Assembly: GCA_902776765.1 (NCBI GenBank)
Contig: CACYRP010000022.1
Coordinates: 1-44,585 of the forward strand
DNA: 44,585 bases
Direction: 5' to 3'
From: Fibrobacter succinogenes
GTDB lineage: Bacteria > Fibrobacterota > Fibrobacteria > Fibrobacterales > Fibrobacteraceae
Below are positions 17,050 to 26,500 of this stretch, in pieces. Below the pieces are notes generated by a model, which was not told the DNA's origin, ran no database searches, and worked only from the letters and a program-made list of their open reading frames with translations. The translations under genes and the position numbers were made by a program. Position 1 is the stretch's first letter. Each line of letters starts with the position of its first letter.

Positions 17050-17075
17050 AAAAGAAAACGCGCACCGTAGCGCAT
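17050..17075 (-). terminator. Possible weak terminator or attenuator before the collagen-like FISUMP gene
   Basis: On the minus strand ATGCGC, a 6-nt loop and GCGCGT form a 6-bp stem (one G-U) followed by TTTTCTTTT. It sits directly before the Shine-Dalgarno sequence of the gene starting at 17037. The rest of the 17038-17221 gap holds GAGGTTTGAGG/GAGGTGTGAG repeats and a GGTCCCC...GGGTCCC near-palindrome; no clear promoter is visible. Confidence 0.4.
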
Positions 17076-17221
17076 TCTGGTTCTAAAATTTCATGGAGTA
17101 AATGTAAAAAAACGCACCACAAAAGTATGGCTTCACGTTATAAAAAGGCGTTTCCCCGACTATTCTACTCATCTCACACCTCAAAGGGACCCTGTAAGGG
17201 GACCGACCTCAAACCTCATCG

Positions 17222-20200
17222 CTATTTATCCTTCACGCAGCGGACGGAAAAGCGACAAAAATCAGCACAAGAACCCATATATGCAGCATAGCTATATTCA
17301 CTAACAAATTCTGTATAATACGCATTTATAGACGTCCAGAATTGAGCATATTTGCCCAATCCATCATAATAACTCGAACGACAATTAGCGCTTCCTGCAG
17401 GCAGTACAGCAAAACCAAAATCATCCGTACCATTTCCATTAAGCCAGCTACAATCCTTGCATGTTTTCCAACCGCTTGAAGATTTCAGCACCCTACTTGC
17501 CGAAGTCACCCCTCCCACAGATGCAAACAAAATTTTCCATTCCGTTGTATCGGGCACATGCCAACCCACAGGACACGCTTTCATCGCCGATTTCCACGTA
17601 TAAAGCCTTCCATATTTAACGCAATTGCTATCAGCATCATTGAAACAAGAACTATTTTCTTTTTTATAGTTCAAATTTTCAGCCATCCAAGTTTGCCTGC
17701 CTATAGTCACAGTCTTGTAGATTTGACCATCACGTAAATCTTTCATGGTACCCTTTTTCACGTTCGAAGAAGCAACAGGTTTCATCAATCGCAAAGCATC
17801 ATCTTCAACGCAACGGACAGAATAAGCCCAGCTCTTGGAATCGCAATCATAAAACCACTCATTGTTATCATTATACAACACTATACAAGAACTGCCATAA
17901 GACCCTTTAAAATTTTCTTCTGAAGCGCTCCAAAAATACGCACGTCGCCCCATATTTTCACTCAATTCAAGTTCTTCATACCCATAACCAGGGCTACCGC
18001 TATAAAGAGCTTTACCTGCAGGCAACGCAGAAAAACCATGACGATTCAAATTTTCAGTCATTTGCTTTTTACCCACCCAATAAATTAAATTTTTCCATTC
18101 ATATTTCGTTGGCAAATGCCATCCCACTGGGCAAGCTGTCATCGCCGATTTCCAAATATAAAGCCGACCATATTTCACGCAGTTTTCAGGATTTTCATCA
18201 TAACAAAAACTGTAACTTGTTTTATAGTTGAGATTTTCGGCCATCCATTTTTGCTTACCAATTTGCACGGTTTTATAAACTTGTCCATCACGAGGGTCTG
18301 TCATGGATCCTATGGTTCGATGTTGCGCAAATATTTTTTTGACATACAGCACAGAATCCGTAGAGACCGAGGAAATAACAGTGTCCGTGGCGACGGCAAT
18401 ACTTTTTCGCTTAACATCATCCTTCACGCAACGGACCGAGAACAACGTATCTTTTCGTGAATAGAGAAGTTCAGCTCTCGAATTGAAACCACCTATTTTC
18501 ATGTATATCGACTCATCTTCATAATTGCCAGTTGCACTCCAAAAATTGGCATAAGGCGTTCTAGGAAAAAATCCACTAAGAAATTTCCAGCTACGTTTTC
18601 CTAAACTATCACCAAAAGAAAGTGCAGTAAAACCAAAATAATCATAAGCATCTTTATGTTTGCAAGAAACTACACCAAAGCCATTACAATATCGCCAGCC
18701 ATTCCTTGCCTTAAGCATTCCTCCAGCAGTTTCTTCGCCTCCTGCGACAGCAATCAAAGTTTTCCATTCTTGTTTTCTAGGCAAATGCCAGCCCACAGGA
18801 CACACACCCTGCATTGGATAGGTAAATGAACGCGGTTTACACGCATCACAATTTTCGCTGTTTTCAAGCTTCCCCGCAAGCCCCATCGCATCATTCCATG
18901 TGTAAAGTCGCCCGAATTTAGTGCAATTGCTATCGGTATTTTCAAGACAGGAACTACGTTCCGTTTTGTAGTTCAAATTTTCGGCCATCCAAGTTTGCGA
19001 ACCAATTTTGACAGTTTTGTAAGTTCGTCCATCACGCGGATCCGTCATTGAGTCCTTAACAAAATTCTTGATACAACGTACAGAAAAGCCCATATTCTTA
19101 TGTACATAAACAAGGCGCACCTCATCGCTGTAATAATTAAAAAACATCACAGAAGATCGATTCCTATCATGTTCCGCAACCAAGAAAAAAGCATTACGCC
19201 CAACATCATCGTATTTTCCATTATCGTATCTAAGCCCAGCAGGAAGTATTGAAAATCCGTAAAGATCCGAACCATATTCATTACCAAACCAGCCATTCTT
19301 AGCCTTGAGTACCTTTCCGGCCGTTTTTTCGCCACCTATTGCAGAAAAGAAGATTTCCCAATCCAGTGCCGATGGGACATGCCAACCTTCGGGACAAATT
19401 TCATCCTTAGTTTTATTCCATATGTAAAGGCGGCCATATTTATCACAATTGCGTTCGTCATCTTTGCTACAATAACTCTTTCGGGTTTTGTAATTCAAGT
19501 TTTCGGCCATCCATGTCTGAGCGCCTATAGAAACAGTTTTGTATGTATGACCATCGCGAGAGTCTGTCATGGACCCTATCCTATCGCTGCGCTCCAGGAC
19601 ACCTTGGGCCGCGACCTCCAAACCGCCGGGAGATTGCCCCCACGACAAAGAATCTGGCACCAGTGCAGAATCCATAACACATCGAACAGACAATTTGCGG
19701 TCCGCCTCACCAACAGAAAACTCAACACTATCCCTATCGAAAAACAGTCGTACTCCAAGCGCTCCCAAATTACTTTTCTCATTCCACGTAGAACTCCAAA
19801 AAGAGATGGGACCATTGTTGTCAAAACCGTAAGCCGCAAATTCGAGCATTCGAGACGCTTTTTGTTTTCCGTCCAAAGAAGCTAACAACGAATCCCACTC
19901 ATTTTTCGAAGGCAAATGCCACCCCGTAGGGCAAGCCTCTTTTGCTACATTCCATGAATAAATGCGCCCATACTCAACACAACTGCTAACACGTTTCCCA
20001 TAGCAGAAACTGGTCGGTACATCGAAATAAATATTGCGATTTCTGTTTAAATTAGGTTTGGCCACCGATTTAAAACCACTGCTATTACCTAGTGACTTCC
20101 CCAAACGATTATGAAATAGATCAGAAAGATCAGAAGCATATTCGCGTTTAGGGTCTGTTTCGTAATTTAGGTTCTCGGCCATCCAAACTTGACCACCGAT

Positions 20201-20323
20201 TTTCACAGTTTTGTAAATCTGGCCATCACGCGGATCCTTCATGGAACCAAAAGTTTCATTTTTCGCAAAACAGCACGGAGCTAGAATCGCGAGTAACGCA
20301 AGGAAAACAAAAAATTTATTCAT
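17222..20323 (-). CDS. Secreted protein with five FISUMP domains
   Basis: The 1033-residue protein has a signal-peptidase I leader (MNKFFVFLALLAILAPCCFA). Five Fib_succ_major domains lie at about 25-225, 248-425, 428-635, 674-850 and 857-1033. Each opens with (G)S(M)xDxRDGxxYKTVxIGxQxWMAENLNY, continues with C...NCxKYGRLYxW, CPxGWHLP, GF(S/T)xLPAG and FW(S/T)S, and closes with SVRCVKD. Linkers are 3 to about 38 residues; that between domains 1 and 2 (SALVPDSLSWGQS) comes from repeat DNA near 19569-19670. Domain 3 is a long-loop form with NCDACKP; domain 4 lacks the usual GW segment. Domain function is unknown; a C-type-lectin-like fold and surface binding are plausible. The ribosome binding site AAGGA lies in the last codons of the upstream gene, 4 nt away. 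The first 20 residues and their DNA are almost the same as in the gene starting at 23533. Confidence 0.9.
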   Translation of the reverse strand: MNKFFVFLALLAILAPCCFAKNETFGSMKDPRDGQIYKTVKIGGQVWMAENLNYETDPKREYASDLSDLFHNRLGKSLGNSSGFKSVAKPNLNRNRNIYFDVPTSFCYGKRVSSCVEYGRIYSWNVAKEACPTGWHLPSKNEWDSLLASLDGKQKASRMLEFAAYGFDNNGPISFWSSTWNEKSNLGALGVRLFFDRDSVEFSVGEADRKLSVRCVMDSALVPDSLSWGQSPGGLEVAAQGVLERSDRIGSMTDSRDGHTYKTVSIGAQTWMAENLNYKTRKSYCSKDDERNCDKYGRLYIWNKTKDEICPEGWHVPSALDWEIFFSAIGGEKTAGKVLKAKNGWFGNEYGSDLYGFSILPAGLRYDNGKYDDVGRNAFFLVAEHDRNRSSVMFFNYYSDEVRLVYVHKNMGFSVRCIKNFVKDSMTDPRDGRTYKTVKIGSQTWMAENLNYKTERSSCLENTDSNCTKFGRLYTWNDAMGLAGKLENSENCDACKPRSFTYPMQGVCPVGWHLPRKQEWKTLIAVAGGEETAGGMLKARNGWRYCNGFGVVSCKHKDAYDYFGFTALSFGDSLGKRSWKFLSGFFPRTPYANFWSATGNYEDESIYMKIGGFNSRAELLYSRKDTLFSVRCVKDDVKRKSIAVATDTVISSVSTDSVLYVKKIFAQHRTIGSMTDPRDGQVYKTVQIGKQKWMAENLNYKTSYSFCYDENPENCVKYGRLYIWKSAMTACPVGWHLPTKYEWKNLIYWVGKKQMTENLNRHGFSALPAGKALYSGSPGYGYEELELSENMGRRAYFWSASEENFKGSYGSSCIVLYNDNNEWFYDCDSKSWAYSVRCVEDDALRLMKPVASSNVKKGTMKDLRDGQIYKTVTIGRQTWMAENLNYKKENSSCFNDADSNCVKYGRLYTWKSAMKACPVGWHVPDTTEWKILFASVGGVTSASRVLKSSSGWKTCKDCSWLNGNGTDDFGFAVLPAGSANCRSSYYDGLGKYAQFWTSINAYYTEFVSEYSYAAYMGSCADFCRFSVRCVKDK

Positions 20324-20327
20324 AAAA

Positions 20328-21569
20328 CTAGTCCTTCACGCAGCGAACGGACAGCTTGCTATTTTTGGATTCATCACTTGTATACGCAATATCGTTTCTT
20401 TGCAAGCCCATGAAATGCGCAACATCAGAGTTTTCCTCAGGAGCACTCCAGAAAAGCGCATAATCGCCTTCAAAAAGATTTTCATTCTTCTTCATATAAC
20501 CGCCAGCAAGTGCAGAAAAACCAAAATCATCTGTACCAAAGCCATCGTTTAGCCATCCTGCACCCGATTTAAGATTTTTGCCAGCGACAGCAAATCCACC
20601 AACTTCTTTTATCAGAACATTCCATTCCGACAACGTTGGTAAATGAAAGCCTGCCGGGCATACATTCTGAGCGGCCTTCCACGTGTAATACCTTCCATAT
20701 CGATGGCATTCGTTCGTATCATTACCGAAGCAATCACTATCTGCTGTTTTATACCTCATATTTTCAGCAGTCCAAATTTGTTCGCCAATTTTCACGATTC
20801 TATAAGTTTCACCATCGCGCGAATCTTTCATAGATTCCCATTTTTCATTTTGTAACTGGCGATGAACGCTATCTCGCTCTGCATCATCTTTTAGGCAACG
20901 AACAGAATAACCATTTTTCTTTAGTACTTCGGAAATATGATTTTTTAAAGAAAGATCACCAAATTGAACGACATGCGCAATAAAAGAAATGAGATCTGAA
21001 GAAGTCCAAAAAGCTGAATATTCAAATAGAGCATCATATGTTCCATCGTCATTTCTCATCCCCGAAGATAGCACAGAAAAGCCCAAAGAATCAGTACCTT
21101 TTGCATCATGAGAAGACGATTTAGATTTCCAACCCGTTTTCGATTTGAGCGCCAAAGCAGCCGAAGGCATTCCGCCAAGAGAATCAATCAGTTCATCCCA
21201 TTCAGCTAACGTCGGTAAATGCCAGCCCGCAGGACAAACATTCGTTGCCGCAGTCCATGTGTAAAGGCGACCATATTTAAGGCAACTACTCATGTGGTCG
21301 TCATAACAAAAACTTTCCGCTGTCTCGTAATTGAGATTTTGAGCCATCCAAGTCTGATTACCGATTTTCACAGTCCTGTAAATTTGACCATCGCGATGGT
21401 CCGTCATAGTTTCAGACTTTTTCACCTCCTCGGCATCACTAGACGACTGGGGCAACGGCTGTTCGGACAAATATGATAACGAACATTTGCCGTTGCACGC
21501 AACAAGTACGACAAGCACAAGAAAACAAACAAAAAGATTCCCGATTTCGCGGCGACTGTACTTTTTCAT
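20328..21569 (-). CDS. Lipoprotein with two FISUMP domains
   Basis: The 413-residue product begins with a lipoprotein leader (FVCFLVLVVLVAC, then NGKCS), so it should be anchored in the envelope. A short Ser-rich stretch (QSSSDAEEVKKSE) leads to two FISUMP domains at about 55-230 and 246-413. Core motifs are intact: WMAQNLNYETAESFCYDD, CLKYGRLYTW, CPAGWHLPTLAEW in domain 1; WTAENMRYKTADSDCFGN, CHRYGRYYTW, CPAGFHLPTLSEW in domain 2. The ATG is 6 nt after AAGGA, which belongs to the final Lys-Asp codons of the preceding gene only 2 nt away. It is the shortest multidomain member and lies in the middle of the transcript. Confidence 0.9.
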   Translation of the reverse strand: MKKYSRREIGNLFVCFLVLVVLVACNGKCSLSYLSEQPLPQSSSDAEEVKKSETMTDHRDGQIYRTVKIGNQTWMAQNLNYETAESFCYDDHMSSCLKYGRLYTWTAATNVCPAGWHLPTLAEWDELIDSLGGMPSAALALKSKTGWKSKSSSHDAKGTDSLGFSVLSSGMRNDDGTYDALFEYSAFWTSSDLISFIAHVVQFGDLSLKNHISEVLKKNGYSVRCLKDDAERDSVHRQLQNEKWESMKDSRDGETYRIVKIGEQIWTAENMRYKTADSDCFGNDTNECHRYGRYYTWKAAQNVCPAGFHLPTLSEWNVLIKEVGGFAVAGKNLKSGAGWLNDGFGTDDFGFSALAGGYMKKNENLFEGDYALFWSAPEENSDVAHFMGLQRNDIAYTSDESKNSKLSVRCVKD

Positions 21570-21571
21570 TA

Positions 21572-23533
21572 TTAATCCTTCACGCAGCGAACTGAACGTT
21601 TCTTATTCTTTTGTCCATAAACCACTCCAATACGATTGCAATTCCATACAGCATGGGAGAATAATTCTAGATAATACGAGTTTTCTTCATCATGCTCCAA
21701 AGTACTCCAAAAAGAAGCCTTTTCACCTCGTGTACCATCAGAAATAACTCCAAAACCATAATAATCCAACCCCCCGTTTTTATACACTCGCGGCGTAACA
21801 AACGAACCATTTAACTCGTTACCATGATAATCCCAACCGCTCTTAGATTTGAGCATTTCTACAGCAGCAGGGTTTCCTCCAACTGCAGTAACCAGATTTT
21901 TCCATTCCGATGAATCAGGCAAATGCCAGCCTACAGGGCACGCGCCCATTGCAGCTTCCCACGTGTAGTACAGCCCTAGCTTTGCGCAAAATTCAAGGCT
22001 ATCACCACAACTCGGGCTAGCCGTACTATCCATCTTGAATTTCAGATTTTCAGCCATCCACGTCAGGCCATCAATTGTTACAGTTTTATACGTTTGTCCA
22101 TCACGGGAATCTGTGAAAGAACCCTTGGGAACATCCTCGACACAGCGAACGGACAGCCCTAAATTTTCATAATCTTCGATTTCATAAACGTCATCGTTAT
22201 TGTAATTTAAAGCCAAAGCATACACTTTATTTTCCCACAAAAACGATCCAGGGTCTTCATGTCTCCAAAAAAGTGCATAACGTCCCTCGGTTCCGTAACT
22301 TCCATTACCATACCTAAACCCAGTGGGATAAATAGAAAAGCCATAATCGTCAGCACCATTGCCATTATTAAGCCAGCCCGTTTTAGACTTGAGTTTATTT
22401 CCTGCAAGGGAAGAAACGGACAAAGAAGGGATCAAAAAACTAACATCTGGATTATTATTTCTCTCCAATTCGGGATTAAGTTTCGCTACCGTCGAAACCA
22501 AGATTCGCCATTCATTTGTAATTGGCAAATGCCAGCCAACCGGACAAGCCTCTTTCGATGCGGCCCACGTATAAAGCCGTCCATATTTGGTACAATTGCT
22601 ATCAGCACCATTATAGCAGAAACTATTTGCCGCTTTGTAATTCATGTTCTGAGCTAGCCAAGTTTGCGAACCAATCTTCACTGTCTTGTAAGTTTGTCCA
22701 TCACGGGGGTCTGTGAGAGACCCTTCGATGCGGCTTAGGGTGACACTAGAGGATGACGATGTGGTCGAATTCATGGATACGCGAGAAGAAGATAACAAGG
22801 TTGCTTTTTCCGTCATTCCGGCCTTAGAGCCGGAATCTGGCACCAACGCAGAATCTTCAACACAACGAATTGATAATCCAAGCCTCTTGTAATCAGGGAC
22901 TATTTCGGCTTTAGATTTGTAATAAAACATGTAAACGACATAGGCGTTGTTACTATCGAGTTCTGTAGAACTCCAAAACAACGCATCACGTCCCTCATTA
23001 ATGTAAAGATTTTCGTCAGTAACCTCGCCAAAAAATTCAGAAAAATCAGCATACCCCCTATAGCCCACTGGAATTGCAGAAAAACCATAGGAATCAGAGC
23101 CATTTCCGCCACCAAGCCAACCATCCACAGACTTCAACACCTTTCCTGCAGAATCTTTACCGCCAACAGTCGCAAACAACGTATTCCATTCCGCACGCGA
23201 TGGCAAATGCCAACCCGCCGGACAAGCGTTCAATACATCAGGCCATTTATAGAGGCGACCATATCGAGTGCAGTTACTAAAACGGTCATCATAACAAGAA
23301 CTTGTAAACGTCTCAAAATAAAATTCCTTTCCACCGAATATATCTCCTGGGAAAGACAGAATTTCTTTTTCTGTTTCGTAATTTAGGTTCTCGGCCATCC
23401 ACGTTTGCGAACCGATTTTCACAGTTTTGTAAATCTGGCCATCACGCGGATCCTTCATGAATCCGATATTTGCCGCAAAACAGCACGGAGCTAGAATCGC
23501 GAGCAACGCAAGAAAAATAAAAAATTTATTCAT
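21572..23533 (-). CDS. Secreted protein with three FISUMP domains
   Basis: The 653-residue protein carries the leader MNKFFIFLALLAILAPCCFA (signal peptidase I). FISUMP domains lie at about 26-235, 273-468 and 472-653. The linker between 1 and 2 (about 236-272) is Ser-rich (TTSSSSSVTLS) and part of it translates the perfect palindrome ATTCCGGC-6-GCCGGAAT at 22815-22836. Domain 2 has an extra loop of about 20 residues after the WHLP motif (LNPELERNNNPD...), and domain 3 has a modified first Cys region (SPSCGDSLEFCAKLGLYYTW). Domain 1 has a long insert between ENLNYE and the first Cys, as in the gene starting at 20323, which is probably a recent relative. No catalytic residues are recognisable. 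Confidence 0.9.
   Translation of the reverse strand: MNKFFIFLALLAILAPCCFAANIGFMKDPRDGQIYKTVKIGSQTWMAENLNYETEKEILSFPGDIFGGKEFYFETFTSSCYDDRFSNCTRYGRLYKWPDVLNACPAGWHLPSRAEWNTLFATVGGKDSAGKVLKSVDGWLGGGNGSDSYGFSAIPVGYRGYADFSEFFGEVTDENLYINEGRDALFWSSTELDSNNAYVVYMFYYKSKAEIVPDYKRLGLSIRCVEDSALVPDSGSKAGMTEKATLLSSSRVSMNSTTSSSSSVTLSRIEGSLTDPRDGQTYKTVKIGSQTWLAQNMNYKAANSFCYNGADSNCTKYGRLYTWAASKEACPVGWHLPITNEWRILVSTVAKLNPELERNNNPDVSFLIPSLSVSSLAGNKLKSKTGWLNNGNGADDYGFSIYPTGFRYGNGSYGTEGRYALFWRHEDPGSFLWENKVYALALNYNNDDVYEIEDYENLGLSVRCVEDVPKGSFTDSRDGQTYKTVTIDGLTWMAENLKFKMDSTASPSCGDSLEFCAKLGLYYTWEAAMGACPVGWHLPDSSEWKNLVTAVGGNPAAVEMLKSKSGWDYHGNELNGSFVTPRVYKNGGLDYYGFGVISDGTRGEKASFWSTLEHDEENSYYLELFSHAVWNCNRIGVVYGQKNKKRSVRCVKD
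22815..22836. repeat. Perfect palindrome translated within a FISUMP linker
   Basis: ATTCCGGC and GCCGGAAT are perfect 8-bp arms around CTTAGA. The element is read in frame between domains 1 and 2 of the three-domain FISUMP gene. It has the same outer bases as the ATTCCGCA/TGCGGAAT element at 24815-24836. Confidence 0.75.
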
Positions 23534-23537
23534 AAAA

Positions 23538-26500
23538 CTAATCTCTCACGCAGCGGACGGAGAATCCAGAGTTCTTATTCAATTGCCGTATTTTAGCGAA
23601 GGAGCGAAAATAATTACCACCAACACCAAGTGTCACACTATTTGCAAAAACTTCATTATCACTCGTAGAACTCCAAAAGGATGTTTCGCGCCCTTCTCCG
23701 GTGTAGTAAAAAGAACCTTTGTTGAAATTACTAGACCAACGCCCACCCGCAGGCAACGCGCCAAAACCATATTTATCCCAGCCCCCATTTTCCAAGCAAA
23801 ATCTAGTAGGAAAAATTTCGCATTTTTCCCAGCCTGTTCCATGCTTCGAGCCAAGCGAATAATATGCATCATCGAGTCCACCCGCAGTCACTATCAATTT
23901 TATCCATTCATTAACCGTCGGCAAATGAAAACCTGCAGGGCAAACATTTTCCGTAGCCTCCCATGTATAGAGACGTCCATATTTTGTGCAGTTACTATCG
24001 GCATCTACATAACAAAAACTGTTTGGAGTTTTATAATTCAAATTTTCGGCCATCCATATTTGAGAATCAATTTTCACAGCCCGATATTTATGTCCATCAC
24101 GAGAATCTGTAATCGTATCGTAAACCAAGTCTTTAACGCAGCGGACCGAAGCGCCCATATTCTTACGTTCGTCCACAGGTTCATCATCCAGAACAACATA
24201 GTCATTGTAATAACGCAAGAATATTACAAAAGCATCCGTATTCTTATGAAAATTCCATGAACTCCAAAATAAAGCATATCGCCCTTCATGGCTATAATTT
24301 CCATTAGCAAATTTGAACCCCGCTGGCAACGCAGAGAATCCGAAATCATCAGTTCCATTTCCATTATTATACCAACCGGTAGCCGTCTTGAGTTTTTTTC
24401 CCAAAGAATCTTTGCCACCTATAGCAGAAATCAAGTATTTCCATTCCATCCACGTAGGTAAATGCCACCCTTCCGGACAAGCTCCCTGTACATCATCCCA
24501 TAACTCACATGTATTTCCATATCCACATTTCCAGCCTTTCTTAGTAAAGGATCCCGCGCTATCGATTGCCGCGGCCCATGTATAAAGGCGCCCATATTTA
24601 TCGCAATTACTTTCTTTGTCTGCAAAACAATAACTATTTGGCGTTTTGTAATTCAGATTTTCAGCCATCCAAGTTTGATGGCCAATGTTTACAGTCTTGT
24701 ATGTTTGACCGTCGCGGGAGTCTGTTACGGATCCTATCCCCCGGAATAAATCCGGGGCTAAAGGCATAGAAAGGCTTTGCGAATCAATTACACTCCAGGA
24801 TGACGAAGAAGCCGATTCCGCAACGGGGTGCGGAATGACAGCTAAAGCTGTGGCCGGGGTGACAGAAGAAGAATCTGAGACCGGTGAGACAGCATCACCC
24901 TCTCGCCTTACATACCTCTCGTCTCTCGTCTGTAGGACCGAAGGTCCGTTCTCTCGTCTATCCTTGACGCAGCGAACATAAAGATCTTTGTCCTTTCGAC
25001 AATAATCTGCAAAAAATCCTTCTTCCGGCAACTTGTTATCATAATCCCTATAATAAGCATAACGATCATGCCCCATAATTTTTTTATAACGAACGCAGCA
25101 CATATTGGAGTCGTTATCATACTCCGTCGAAGTCCAAAAGGATTTAAATTTCGAATTAAACTTTTCAGCAACTAAAGAATCGCTTTTCGCAGCACGAATA
25201 GCAGAGACCAATTCTTTAAGCGTAGGCAATCGATAACCAGCAGGGCACACATTTTTTGCCGTTTTCCATAGATAGGTGCGCCCTAATTTTGAACAGCTTG
25301 TATCGTTTTCATGACAAAAACTGCCCGATATTTTATAGTTCAAATTTTCGGCCATCCAAGTTTGATTGGCGACATTTATCGTCTTGTAAATATGACCATC
25401 ACGGGGATCTATTATGGATCCTATCGCTCCGCTCCAGGATGACACTGAAGCCGATTCCGCAACGGGGTACGGAGTGGCATTTTTCTCTCGACTCTCGTCT
25501 TTCGTCTCTCGTCTATCCTTGATGCAGCGGACAGGAATCCACATTTTCGCATGTGTTGACTGAATTTTTACTCGACCATCATGATTATACAAACTCAAAT
25601 AATATTCTCTAGAAAGACTGTCCTGTGACGAACTCCAAAAGCTTGCATTACCATCTCTATAAAGTCCATTTTCGCTCCTATAACCCGTTGGAAATGCAGA
25701 AAATCCATAATCATCCGTACCATTTATTATATGCCATCCCTCTGAAGTCTTGAGCATTTTACCGCCCATAAAAGGACCGCCAACAAAAGAAATCAAAGTT
25801 TTCCAATCCTCACGTGTGGGCAAAAGCCAGCCAGCAGGGCAAGCCTTTTTAGCAGCCGACCAAGCGTAATAGTGCCCATACTTAGAACAATTTCTAGCAC
25901 TATCGTTAAAGCAAAAACTATTCGCCATTTTATACCTTAAATTTTCAGCCATCCATGTTTGCGAGCCAATAATAACCGTCTTGTATTTTTGACCATCGCG
26001 GGAGTCTTTCATGGATCCTATCGGGACTTTGTCCCTCCAGGATGACACTGAAGCTGATTCCGCAACTGTGTGCGGAGTGACAGCAGAAACAACAGAGTCT
26101 GCGATGGCCGAAGATCCGTTCTCTCGTCTATCTTGGACACAACGGACCGAAAGGCCCAAGTTTTTGAGGTTAGCTGTTAAATTTACTTTATCTTCATTAT
26201 AGGACAAGTACGCACTAAAAACACTCTTTGTATCTTGTTCAGTAGAACTCCAAAAGGCCGTATTGCGATCAACGGAATCGAACTTATCATATATTCCATC
26301 AATAAGTTTTTGACCAGCCGGAAGTGCAGAAAAGCCATACGCATCCCGACCATTCCCATGACAACGCCAACCCTTTCTAGATTTAAGATTTCGGCCTGCT
26401 ACATCCTCGCCACCGATTGACAAAAGTAAAGTATCCCATTCCGCTTTTGTTGGCAAATGCCAGCCAATCGGACACACGCCTTGCACTGGGAATATCGGAG

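Noticed and set aside
15847..17070. 407-codon plus-strand frame opposite the collagen-like gene
   Set aside because: The reading is the antisense of Gly-X-Y repeats, giving low-complexity residues; the minus-strand gene has a leader, ribosome binding site and terminator.
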